Under the pieces are notes generated by a model. It was not told the DNA's origin, did not search any database, and worked only from the letters and a program-made list of their open reading frames with translations. From Castellaniella sp034675905 (GTDB lineage: Bacteria; Pseudomonadota; Gammaproteobacteria; Burkholderiales; Burkholderiaceae_B): DNA of 64,000 bases. Each line of letters opens with the position of its first letter. Position 1 is the first letter of the stretch. Location of the stretch: assembly GCF_034675905.1 (NCBI RefSeq), contig NZ_JAUCCV010000009.1, positions 223,340-287,339 of the forward strand, in the 5' to 3' direction. This document shows positions 24,059 through 32,562 of the stretch, piece after piece. The translations under genes and the position numbers were made by a program.

Positions 24059-25667
24059 TATCTATTGCGTCCGTTTCGACATCAGGCGGGAATCGCTGCC
24101 CAGGGTCCGGTGCGTGTCGTTTGGTGCGCCCGTCCCAAATCCAGCGTGATATGTGGACGGCGTCGATGCCTTCGCGACGCTGCAACTGGGCGATGGCGAC
24201 GCCGGGCAGTTCGACCGAGCAGGCCCATTCCCGTTCGCTGGTGACGACAAAGTCCAGATCGAACTCCCGGATCAAGGCCCAGCAGTGAGCCCGGGCCGGC
24301 TCGTCAATCCCGGCGAAGACCTCGTCCAGCAGCACCAGGCGCGGCGCATGGCTGCTGCCGCCGCGGGTGTAAAAGCTGGAAACCGCCGCAAATAGAGGGA
24401 CTGTCAGGCCCAGCGCCCGCTCGCCGCTGGATGCGGGGCCCATCAAAGAGCGCCATTCCCCGGCAGCCCAGCGCTCTATCCGGAAGCGGTGCCAGCGGCG
24501 GTAGTCCAGCGCCCGGTCCAGTTGTTCCTGCAGGCTGGATCCGGGTAAGATGTCGCTGCGGCTGCGTTCGGCCTCGATGCGCTGCTGCAGCATCTCGCCC
24601 ACTACCCGGCGGTCGTCGGCTGACCATAGATCGGTACTGGTGTTCAGCAGGTGTTGGCGGGCGGCTTCCAGGCCGACAGGCGCCCCATCGACCCCTTCCG
24701 GCAGCGTTTCCCATTTCAGGCGGAAGCGGACGCCGGTGCTGGTAGGGCGTTGATGCAGTTCTTGATTGATCGCCAGAATCTGCTGTTGTGCATCGCGCAG
24801 GCGCTTCTGAATGGCGCTTGAAATTTCCGCCTGCAAATGCGTTTCCAGGATTTCACGTTCGCGGGCGCTCAGCAGTTCCTTGCGCTGTGCGATTTCGGCA
24901 GTCAGGTGGGCCTCAAGACGGTCGGGGCGTTCCGGGCGGTTGTGGTAGATGATGTGCACCACCAGACCGAAATCGCTGGTATCGGCCTGCGCCTGGTGGC
25001 CCAGCGCGCTCAGGGCCTTGCCCAGTTCGGTGTAGTCCTGGGAAATTTCACCCTGGATGCGTGTCCAGGCGGCGTCATCGTCCACGGTTTGACTCAGGTG
25101 CCGTTCGGTACGCCGTGCCAGGCCCAGGGCGGTTTCGATCGACCAATTGTCCTGCGGCGCGGGCAATTCCAGATCCGGCAGCGCCGAGGCCAGCAAACCT
25201 GTCCCGGTGAAGTCCCGCCACTGCGTCATGGTCTGCTGGCGCGCCTGCATCCGCTGTTCCAGCACTTGATTGGCCGCTTCGGCTTTTTGGGTCATGCGGG
25301 CATGGTTTGCAGAGGCCAGGCGCAGCTTGTCATGGCAATCCTCCAGGGTCTGCTCGGCTTCCTGGGACAGACGGTACAGATATTGCGCCCGATAATAGTC
25401 GCTTAGGCTGGTGACCCGCGAGACATCAGGCTGGGATTCCAGATTGCCCCAGTCGGTCAGCTGATTGAGCGCCGCCTGGATGTCGATGAGTTTGGGGCGT
25501 GAGGCCGGCGGCAAAGAAGACCAAGCGCCTTCGGCCAACACTTCGTCCGGGCGCAGATGCAGACGAAACTGGCGCTTGGCAGCAGCAAAGCAATCCATTA
25601 TCTGGCGGTACAGGTCGGCCTTCTCGACGCTGAGATGGCGAAAGAGGTCGGCTTGCTGAGAGGGCAT
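24042..25667 (-). pseudogene. Chimeric JetA-JetC remnant of a Wadjet type III system
   Basis: An uninterrupted 541-residue frame with two unrelated parts. Residues 1 to about 115 (ADLFRHLSVEKADLYRQIM, FRLHLRPDEVLAE, LNQLTDWGNLESQPD, YRAQYLYRLSQEAEQ) match the start of JetA (TIGR02677, DUF2397). From about 120 onward it is coiled coil, then a C-terminal SMC/SbcC-like ATPase half with signature-like ASSGERALGLTVPL and Walker B PRLVLLDEVFAGID, matching the end of JetC (TIGR02680). No Walker A is present, and the JetA C-terminus, all of JetB and the JetC N-terminus are missing. An in-frame internal deletion of several kilobases explains this. The product cannot be a normal ATPase. Confidence 0.8.
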
Positions 25668-25681
25668 GCGAGGTATCGTAT

Positions 25682-26548
25682 TCAGTCCTGAGAGCGACCT
25701 TGTACCGCCCGCACAAACAATCCGCGGATGCGGCGCATCTGTGCGCCGGTCAAGCGTTGACCTGAAAGGGCATCGGAAGTTCTGGCCACCAATGGGCGGT
25801 CGTACTCTGGGGGAACCGTTTTCTGAGTTGAGAAGTGCAGGGTCAACTGTTCTAGTTGCTTCTGCTCGATGGATGTCAGCAGGCTTTCGATGATGGCGAT
25901 AGCAGCTGTGTCGATTTCTCCGATTGTTTCTGCACCGGCGGTTGATGCGGGAGCCATGGTCGTTGAATCAACGGGGCCCGCAGCGGCGGCAGGTTTATGC
26001 GTAGGTGAAAGCAGGTCAAGGTGCTTGGCGAACCAAGCGCCATCCAGTGTCGTCACAGAGTCGGCTTCCATCTGCAGCGTGGGGCTTACGTTCTTTGATG
26101 GGTCGCCAGCTGCGAGAATATGGACGCGGACACCGAATGACTGCGCCACCTGAACCGCTATGCGCAGATCTTCATCGCCGGTCACGACAACCGCGTCTGC
26201 GGTGGCCCGGTTACGAGCAAGGTCGATAAGGTCCGTTACGATCAGAGAGTCGACACCCTTTTGCTCGCCTGCACTATTGAGAGCGCCAAGCCGTAGTTTG
26301 ATGCCCGCCAGCATGGCAAGTGTCGATTGTTCCAGCGACAGGCGCGGACCAGGCATCGCATCGTACCAATAGGCACGCAGAAGAGGGAGGCCGCCGACTG
26401 CCAGGGAGGCTTTTTTGCAGAGGTCATCCAGCATTGCGGCAGGTGCTTTCAAAGCGACCTGCTTGCGGGGGATATGGTCCCCAAAGGCAGCCTGGGCGCC
26501 AGCGGCAAAGAAGTAGCCGGCGTCGACGAAAATGGTATAGCGATCCAT
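25682..26548 (-). CDS. NYN domain (PIN-like) putative ribonuclease
   Basis: A 288-residue protein. The NYN/PIN-like fold has IFVDAGYFF with the first acidic residue near position 8, QKGVDSLIVTDLIDLARN near 100-117, and DAVVVTGDEDLRIAVQVAQ near 121-139, giving the conserved Asp cluster. The C-terminal ~100 residues are an Ala/Thr-rich linker plus a short helical region. The frame opens 87 bp upstream, but the ATG at 26548 has an AAAGGA Shine-Dalgarno and gives the conserved start. It lies 14 bp upstream of the Wadjet remnant on the same strand. NYN proteins are often RNA-processing or defence nucleases; this is an inference from fold and neighbourhood. Confidence 0.8.
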   Translation of the reverse strand: MDRYTIFVDAGYFFAAGAQAAFGDHIPRKQVALKAPAAMLDDLCKKASLAVGGLPLLRAYWYDAMPGPRLSLEQSTLAMLAGIKLRLGALNSAGEQKGVDSLIVTDLIDLARNRATADAVVVTGDEDLRIAVQVAQSFGVRVHILAAGDPSKNVSPTLQMEADSVTTLDGAWFAKHLDLLSPTHKPAAAAGPVDSTTMAPASTAGAETIGEIDTAAIAIIESLLTSIEQKQLEQLTLHFSTQKTVPPEYDRPLVARTSDALSGQRLTGAQMRRIRGLFVRAVQGRSQD

Positions 26549-26577
26549 GCAAGGTCCTTTCGGAACTCTGTAAAAGT

Positions 26578-26600
26578 AAAAGCCCCTTTCGGGGCTTTGT
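26578..26600. terminator. Hairpin upstream of the NYN gene
   Basis: AAAGCCCC and GGGGCTTT form an 8-bp stem with a 3-base TTC loop, with a T/G-rich flank on the plus side. It sits 30 bp upstream of the NYN start and may end transcription arriving from either side, or act as an attenuator. Confidence 0.5.
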
Positions 26601-26753
26601 GTAGGCCGCCGCGCCAAATACCGTAGTGAACGCAAGCGACAATGGCACTACTCTAGGGCTGGCGGCGCAGTTTGTCAACCTGTTTTTGGCGCGTTGTTGG
26701 CGCATGTTGGTGGGTAATCCCCCCATTTTTAGCGATTGCCAGAAGTAGGCAGG

Positions 26754-27588
26754 CTATGCGGCCATGGCCAGCCGCTGTTTTGGGGTGATGCCGCCCAAGG
26801 CCATATTTGGGCGTTCGTGATTGTAGGACCACATCCACTCTGTCGCTACGCGCTGGACCTGATCCAGATCTTCCCAGTGATATTGGGACAACCATTCGTA
26901 GCGCACAGTTCGATTGAACCGCTCGACGTAGGCATTTTGTTGCGGCTTGCCCGGCTGGATGTATTCCAGCTTGATGCCCCACCGGCGTGCCCACTCTGTG
27001 ATCGCTGAACTCAGGTATTCAGGGCCGTTGTCACAACGAATCGCCAAGGGTTTGCCGCGCCAGGCAATGATCTGTTTTAACGCACGGATGACCCGCTCCG
27101 AGGGCAAGGAGAAGTCAATCTCGATGCCCAGCGCTTCGCGGTTGAAGTCATCGATCACGTTGAACAGCCGGATACTGCGTCCATCGGACAGTTGATCGTG
27201 CATGAAGTCCATCGACCAGACCTGATTCGTGGCGGCGGGTACCGTCAGCGGCTCGGGCGCCTGGCGCACCAGGCGTTTGCGCGGCTTGATTCTCAGGTTC
27301 AGCTCCAACTCCCGATAGATGCGGTAGATCCGTTTGTGGTTCCAACCGAAGCCCTTCACGTTGCGCAGATACAGGTAGCACAGCCCAAATCCCCAGTTGC
27401 GGTGGTTGTCCGTCAGGCGCAGCAGCCAGTCGGCGATTTCGTCGTTTTCAGCCTTGTGCTTGCCCTCATAGCGATAGCACGTCTGGCTGATGCCAAACGT
27501 CTCGCAGGCCAACCGGACCGATACCCCGCACTCCTGCACCACACGTTGAGCCATCTCGCGGCGGCGAGATGGCTTCACCACTTTTTTT
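26754..27588 (-). CDS. IS407-like transposase OrfB (DDE domain)
   Basis: Catalytic part of the transposase, entered from orfA by -1 slippage at the A7G run (complement of 27581-27588). The rve core shows D in WSMDFMHD, D in IRCDNGPEY, and E in AYVERFNRT. An HTH_21 region (SVRLACETFGISQTCYRY) precedes it, and the C-terminus ends ITPKQRLAMAA. The frame is intact, so the IS may be active. An internal ATG start at 27554 is the alternative if OrfB is translated independently. Confidence 0.9.
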
Positions 27589-27841
27589 CGAGAGCCTCCG
27601 CGCGCAGCTCGGCCTTGAGCTTCTCTTCGACGTACATCTTGCGTAGCCGGGCGTTCTCCGCTTCCAGCTCCTTCATCCGCGACATCATCGGCACATCCAT
27701 GCCGCCGTACTTGGCGCGCCACTTATAGAACGTCGCGGAGCTGATGCCCAGTTCACGGCACATCTCAGGCACCGTCATGCCGGCCTCTACCCGTTTGATC
27801 GCGTCCAGGATCTGGCTGTCTGTGAATCGTGACTTCTTCAT
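27575..27841 (-). CDS. IS407-like transposase OrfA
   Basis: An 88-residue OrfA with HTH (FTDSQILDAIKRVEAGMTV, CRELGISSATFYKWRAKYGG) and a leucine-zipper-like tail (RMKELEAENARLRKMY). It ends EALEKKW-stop, with the slippery A7G just before the stop, and overlaps orfB. Intact. Confidence 0.92.
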   Translation of the reverse strand: MKKSRFTDSQILDAIKRVEAGMTVPEMCRELGISSATFYKWRAKYGGMDVPMMSRMKELEAENARLRKMYVEEKLKAELRAEALEKKW

Positions 27842-27937
27842 GCTGTAGAACTCCTCAATGAGAAAATTCTACTTCTGATCTCACCGCCTTTATGGGGGGA
27901 TTACCCATGTCGTTTTTTGGAAGAACTGACCAGCAGT

Positions 27938-28882
27938 TCACATCACGTCGATGTGCTCATGTATTCGAGCCACCAGAGCCTCGAAATCTGGCTGACCCTG
28001 GTAATACAGCGCTTCCGTCTTGCGGTACTCCAATGCGAAGCGCTCGCGTTGTGCGGTGTCAGCAAGGACAAAGGCTTGGTTTCGTGCAATCACCTGCTCA
28101 TCCCCGCTGCGAAAGCGCTGCGCCTTGCGCTCCTGATAGGCCGGCTCCCGCATGAATGCCTGCACCTCCTCCAAGCCCAGAAGGCAGTACACGTCATAGT
28201 AGTGCCGAAGGAAATTGCCCGGAAACACCTCCGACTCACTCAAGCGACGGTACTTGGTGGAAATTGTCTGAAGCTTCTCGACGAAAGTGTGCGTCGGCGC
28301 ATAGCAAGGTACCGCGACTGCACGGTTGTCGAACACGTCTACGCCGCGATCTCTGGCAACATCGAAAGCCCATGACGAGATCGTGACAGCTCGATTGGGT
28401 GCCGTGTCGTCAAACCCAAGCTCTAACAAAATTCCATCTTTGACGCCTGCCAATGCCGATACGCGCTGCGTGTATATCAAGCGGATGCCAGCGCTGCGCA
28501 TCTTGTCGTCGTCAAATTGCGTGTCGCGCTCAACATTGTCGATGCCTGGGATACGGATACGCGCCGCCAGTTCGTCGTAATACGTACGGCGCGAAAGGAC
28601 GTGCGTTGGCTTATCTTGATTACGCCCCGTCTTCACATCCATGTCGGCGGGCGGCTCGACGCGAATGTCGATGTCTTCGGAAAAACGATGGATAACGCCA
28701 AAGCCCTTCGAGAGCGACGTCCCTCCCTTTAGTTCGAACTGGAAGCCCTGTGCCTGCAAACCCCACAGGCAATGCATGATCCAGTAGTCCTTCTCGACCA
28801 ACATAGGATCAAGCCCTCGTTCATCAGCGACAAGCGCAAGCAACTGATCAAAGTCCTTTCGCGCGTGCAAGAAATCAAGCAC
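27938..28882 (-). CDS. AbiEii/AbiGii-type nucleotidyltransferase toxin
   Basis: A 314-residue nucleotidyltransferase toxin. The DNA polymerase beta-like signature appears as FELKGGTSLSKGF near 48-60 and FSEDIDI near 68-74 (the two acidic residues that bind metal), with a later D-I-L-L-E-L-G-type strand and a helical C-terminus. AbiEii toxins add nucleotides to tRNA acceptor ends and form type IV systems with an AbiEi regulator. The partner gene upstream, overlapping by 8 bp, is frameshifted in this sequence, while the toxin frame is intact. Type IV antitoxins act mainly by repressing transcription, so loss of the partner should be deleterious unless the toxin is inactive or poorly expressed. 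Confidence 0.88.
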   Translation of the reverse strand: MLDFLHARKDFDQLLALVADERGLDPMLVEKDYWIMHCLWGLQAQGFQFELKGGTSLSKGFGVIHRFSEDIDIRVEPPADMDVKTGRNQDKPTHVLSRRTYYDELAARIRIPGIDNVERDTQFDDDKMRSAGIRLIYTQRVSALAGVKDGILLELGFDDTAPNRAVTISSWAFDVARDRGVDVFDNRAVAVPCYAPTHTFVEKLQTISTKYRRLSESEVFPGNFLRHYYDVYCLLGLEEVQAFMREPAYQERKAQRFRSGDEQVIARNQAFVLADTAQRERFALEYRKTEALYYQGQPDFEALVARIHEHIDVM

Positions 28883-29487
28883 TTATCCACTCCCGCAGGC
28901 GCTTGCGCGTCGCCACATTGCCAAAACTGTCGGCGGCCCGCTGCAGCCGGACTGAGTCGAACGAGGACAGCTTGCCGCGCGCTTGGCGCAAAACGGCATC
29001 GCGATCCTCGGCCAACTCTTCAAGATTATTTATCAGATCGACATACAGAAACTCGGGGGTCAGCTTCTTTGGGAAGCGCGGCTTCATTCGAAAATCGAAC
29101 TGCCGGTTGCCAAGTTGGAAAACACCATGACGCTTGTGGTTGTAGACCAGCGTGCGGTTATAGAGCTGAGTGGTACCAAGACCCACGGCGTTGTAGGCCG
29201 AGGGTGAAAACACCAGAAAGTCCTTGTCACGAAGAAAGCCTCCCACCACTTGGTCATCCGTTGGTGGCAGCGGGCCCAAAGCTGGACTGCTTCGGCGCGT
29301 GGTAGAGGCCCTGAGCGAGTTTTTTCAGCTTTCCTGTAGCTACCAACTCACGGAGATGCCTATCCACTGCGGTGGACAGACGTGCCAAGTCCTCGCGCCG
29401 ATAGACACGACCGGCTTGCAACTCATCCGCAAGATGAGCTGCGGCCCCTCGAAGGGGATCAACGGTAGATGGAGTAGCTGCAGGCAC
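28875..29487 (-). pseudogene. AbiEi-type antitoxin/regulator, frameshifted
   Basis: The N-terminal frame (29487 to 29254) encodes a winged-helix-like start with VDRHLRELVATGKLKKLAQGLYHAPKQ, then the shared SSFGP. The C-terminal frame (29279 to 28875) continues with LPPTDDQVVGGFLRDKDF, AYNAVGLGTTQLYNRTLVYN, and FPKKLTPEFLYVDLINNL, the pattern of AbiEi/DUF6088 proteins. Removing one base in the GGGCCC run at 29272-29277 would join them into about 203 residues, the usual length. GTG at 29487 is the only plausible start. It overlaps the toxin gene by 8 bp. Real mutation or sequence error cannot be told apart here. Confidence 0.72.
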
Positions 29488-29676
29488 GTCGAATTTCTCA
29501 TTGAAATTTCATGCATTTTATCGCATTTTGCCGACTATGTCGGCCCCCAAAAAAGTGTCCAAGAGACGCCCGGCTATCGGTGTTTACGATATCGTTGTTT
29601 CATCGGCATCATCGATGTTTGCATTTAATCGATAATATCGATATATTGTGAATATCGATCTCAGCGATATTTCATC

Positions 29677-29919
29677 ATGCAAAAATTATCGACGACTGAT
29701 CAGATGGCCCATGTATTGATTGCGCGGCGTAGGGCTTTAGGATTGACCCAGGCCGAAGTGGCTTCGCGTTTGGGCATCAGCCAGAATCGCCTGTCTGAGC
29801 TAGAGAATCAGCCTGCCGCGCTGACCGCAGATCGTTTGCTGGCATTGGCTGGAGTCCTGGGGCTGGAATTGACGCTCCAAGAGCGCGCTCAAAGCGCACC
29901 TGCGCAAGACGAGTGGTAG
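29677..29919 (+). CDS. hipB: HipB-like XRE antitoxin/regulator
   Basis: An 80-residue Xre-type HTH protein (RRRALGLTQAEVASRLGISQ, NRLSELENQPAALTADRLL) with the C-terminal ALAGVLGLELTLQER strand typical of HipB. It is followed 2 bp later by a hipA remnant. The upstream 60 bp are rich in ATCGATAT repeats, a likely operator region. With the kinase partner gutted, HipB can only act as a DNA-binding protein. Confidence 0.85.
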   Translation: MQKLSTTDQMAHVLIARRRALGLTQAEVASRLGISQNRLSELENQPAALTADRLLALAGVLGLELTLQERAQSAPAQDEW

Positions 29920-29921
29920 TC

Positions 29922-30485
29922 ATGGCGCGGCGATCCAGAAGCAGATGCCTGGACCTTTGGGCTAATGGCGTTCGGGTGGGGCAGTGGCAGGTGTCTGGCA
30001 AAGGCATGGACACTCTGACCTACGACCCGCAGTGGGTGGCTTCGCCGCAGGGGCGGCCCTTTGCCTTTCACGTTGGACAATGCGCCGTTGCGCGGTGCGG
30101 CTGTTCACAGCTACTTTGATAATTTGCTGCCCGACGCTATCGCTTGACGCCTTTGTATGACGTGCTCTCTGCTTGGCCCGTGACCGGGCGCGGGCCCAAT
30201 CAATTGGACGCCAACCGCTTGCGCCTGGCCATGGCTGTCAAGGGAAGCAATACACACTACCGCCTGCGGGACATACAGCGCCGGCATTTCAACCACATGG
30301 CGTACCTGTGCGGCTGGGGGGTGAATATGGAGGACCTGATCGCCGAGGTGTTGGATCCGTTGCCGCAGATTCTGGAAACCGTGGCAGCTGACTTGCCGGC
30401 AGGATTCCCGGCAGCGGTGTTTGCTGCTGTGCAGGCAGGCATGCGTGATGCGGCGGATCGATTGGCAAGGATGCCTGCGAGATGA
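29922..30485 (+). pseudogene. hipA: hipA with large internal deletion
   Basis: The start (LDLWANGVRVGQWQVSGKGMDTLTYDPQWV) and, after a frameshift near 30065, LPFTLDNAPLRGAAVHSYFDNLLPD are the HipA N-terminal subdomain. Directly after this comes RLTPLYDVLSAWPVTGRGPNQ... to the end, the HipA C-terminal segment. The whole kinase core between them, with the P-loop and catalytic Asp, roughly 230-250 residues, is missing at about 30144. The gene is dead as a kinase: it has lost both reading frame and active site. Confidence 0.82.
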
Positions 30486-30643
30486 ATCCTGGAATCGGTC
30501 CGTGATCACTAGGTACTCACTCATCCGCGAGCGACCAGAGTTGTGGGGTGAAGATACCGGGGTGGATTGGGGCGGTCCGATGCTGCTCCCAATCCCTGCC
30601 TTTCCCCCATCTATTCACTAAATTACCCTTCTTTCTTTTTTGC

Positions 30644-31065
30644 TGGATCGGCCCCCTGAAGCACCGGACACAGTCATCTACTTAAAATAGTAGGTAGGCA
30701 TACGACTGTGTTTATGACCAACAGCAAGCAGGAAGTGATGGAGTTACTGACCCAGCCGGAACGTCGGCGGCGCTGGTCAGTGGAGCGGAAGCTGGCCATG
30801 CCATGGTGCGCGAGAGCAATGAGTCTGGCCAGACGGTGTCGATGGTAGTGCGCCGCCATGGCGTGAACCCGAACCAACTGTCCCACTGGCGCAAACTGTA
30901 CCAGGACGGCGGCCTGTCGGCGGTGAGGGCTGGCGAGCGGGTGGTCGTCGCCTCGGAGCTGGCCAACGCGCTCAAGCAGATCCGAGAATTGCAGCGGATG
31001 CTGGGCAAGAAGACCATGGAGAACGCAGATTCTGCGCGAAGCGAAGCTGACGGGGTGAGTCGGCT
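30644..31065 (+). mobile_element. IS2-group (IS3 family) remnant, left end and part of orfA
   Basis: An inverted-repeat-like end TGGATCGGCCCCCTGAAGCA starts at 30644. Then comes an orfA beginning at 30715 (TNSKQEVMELLTQPERRRRW) that is frameshifted near 30795 and resumes as VSMVVRRHGVNPNQLSHWRK, KLYQDGGLSAVRAGERVV, ELQRMLGKKTME, the IS2-type OrfA pattern. It breaks off near 31060; orfB and the right end are absent. The 150 bp before it (30486-30643) hold nothing I can support. Confidence 0.75.
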
Positions 31066-31156
31066 CGGGATGACTAGGCATTCGCTGAGTCGCTCTGGGA
31101 ATAACAGGTTCTCGAGTCTTGTTCGGATCTTCTCTGGTGGCTCCGAGCCGACTCAC
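31055..31156. repeat. 102-bp unit bounded by 14-bp perfect inverted repeats
   Basis: GTGAGTCGGCTCGG at 31055-31068 is exactly complementary to CCGAGCCGACTCAC at 31143-31156, with 74 bp between them and no ORF. It starts at the point where the IS2 remnant breaks off, so it may be a small non-autonomous element inserted into, or left beside, the IS. The stretch 31157-31317 has no gene I can support. Confidence 0.5.
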
Positions 31157-31317
31157 AGATTCACCTAGTGCGCCATTTTTAGAAACTGGATGAAGATCAT
31201 GATGATGTTACCCCTAATACCCCTCTTTTTTTGTCATTGCTGGTCTTCGTTCGCTGCTATCCTCTTCGTTGTGGAAGGGGAGGTATCGTAGGTAGATGAA
31301 CAGACTGGATATGGAGG

Positions 31318-32130
31318 GTGGTTGTGCAGGGTTATGAGGTAGGTAGGCAGCAGGCAGGCCCCTCGGTCGTCCTTTTAGCTGCTGGCCGAGGAAGCCGCAT
31401 GGGCCCGTTGACCGAGCAGATTCCCAAAGCGTTGCTGGAAGTTGGTGGGCGGCCCGTTTGGATTGGATTCTGGATGCAGTGCTCGCTAGGACGACCGGAG
31501 AGGTTGTGGTTGTGCTGGGAGATGGTGCTCAATTGTTATCCGAACACCTAGCGGCGCGGTACGGGGGCCGAGTGCGTACGACTGTCAACGCTCGGTATCG
31601 CGAGGATGTCAATATTTGTCGGTCGAACAGGGCGTCCAGACGCTGATGCACCCTGAGTGGGGCTACCTGATCGTGGAGACCGATTTGCTGGTTAATAGCT
31701 GGGTCTGGGATCGGGTGTTCGATCAGATGCGGGTATCATCCGATTGTTCTGGGTGTGTCGCGGACGGTACAGTACTGGGCTGACCGGGGGGATCGTCCGT
31801 ACGCCTGTTGGTGATGTGATTGATGCCATTGACTACCAGCCGGTGTACCAGTCTGAGTTCGAGGGGTGGCGCAAGATGCTGGGCATGCTGTACGTTGGTC
31901 CGAGAGAGGTCGGCCCTGATTGTCGGTACCGTCAGGCGATGCTCGGCGATGTGAGGCAATACTATATGCGGCCATGGATCGTCCACAGGGATGCATTGCC
32001 TTGTCGTGCGTTGCAGGTGGACGGTGGGTTTGCAGCATCCTTCAATACGTCTGCCGAACTTGATACCGCCACCCAGGCGTTTTTGACTGATGTTGGTGCG
32101 GAAGTTGCCGGAAACGGTGAGGTTAAATAA
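31318..32130 (+). pseudogene. Sugar/polyol nucleotidyltransferase, broken by frameshifts
   Basis: The first frame gives SVVLLAAGRGSRMGPLTEQIPKALLEVGGRPV, the start of an NTP_transferase domain with the GxGxRMxPLT(x4)PKAL signature. A second frame continues LDAVLARTTGEVVVVLGDGAQLLSEHL..., a third LIVETDLLVNSWVWDRVFDQM, and a fourth GIVRTPVGDVIDAIDYQPVYQ to the stop at 32130. At least three indels separate them. It is similar in type to the intact nucleotidyltransferase at 32559 and probably activated a small phosphorylated substrate as a CDP or other NDP derivative. First gene of the plus-strand glycan locus. Confidence 0.68.
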
Positions 32131-32157
32131 CCTTTTAATGATTACAGCTGATTATTC

Positions 32158-32562
32158 ATGAGCACAGAGAATTCATCTTTGATGATTTGGGTCCCAGTGG
32201 GGCGTCTTAAGCATATCGAAGGATTCAGCAAGAAGCGAGTCCAGAGCCTGATCGACAAGATCTGGTCCGAGGGGGTCTGGATCAAGCCGCTGGCGCTGGA
32301 TGACATGCATGATCTGGTGCTGGATGGTCAGCATCGCATGGAAGTCGCCAAGACCTTGGGGTTGAAATGGGTGCCGGTCGTGCGCTACCGCTACGCCGAC
32401 GTCGATCTCTGGAGTCTGCGCCCGAACCATGCGTTCGACTGGCGCGAAGTGACTCGGCGTGCGTTGGCCGACGAACCGTACCCCTACAAGACTGTTAAAG
32501 ATCGGTTTCCCGATGGCGGTTTGCCGGCCTGCCGTTTCCCGCTGGCGGAGCTATTCGAATGA
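32158..32562 (+). CDS. ParB/SerK-like protein, putative small-molecule kinase
   Basis: A 134-residue intact protein. The central LVLDGQHRMEVAKTLGLKWVPVV matches the ParB/sulfiredoxin-like fold, where DGxHR binds nucleotide. The later ALADEPYPYKTVKDRF resembles the C-terminal PxKxTxH-like motif of SerK/SbnI free-serine kinases. It is shorter than SerK. It overlaps the next gene by 4 bp (ATGA), linking it to a nucleotidyltransferase. I infer phosphorylation of serine or a similar small hydroxy-amino acid as a first step of substrate activation; the alternative is a DNA-binding regulator, which the context makes less likely. Confidence 0.6.
   Translation: MSTENSSLMIWVPVGRLKHIEGFSKKRVQSLIDKIWSEGVWIKPLALDDMHDLVLDGQHRMEVAKTLGLKWVPVVRYRYADVDLWSLRPNHAFDWREVTRRALADEPYPYKTVKDRFPDGGLPACRFPLAELFE

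Larger units (their letters stand above)
26711..27907 (-). mobile_element. IS3-family insertion sequence (IS407-like)
   Basis: About 1.2 kb with terminal inverted repeats TGGGTAATCCCCCCAT at both ends (26711-26726 and the complement at 27892-27907). It carries orfA and orfB on the minus strand. No matching target duplication is seen in the flanks (GTTGG on the left, TGTCG on the right), which suggests that DNA next to one end has been lost or that the ends recombined. It separates the NYN/Wadjet remnant from the AbiE genes. Confidence 0.88.

Noticed and set aside
31180..31317. Sigma-54-like promoter before the glycan locus (GGTCTTCGTTCGC)
   Set aside because: The GG-GC spacing is 9 rather than 10 bp and the flanking consensus is poor.
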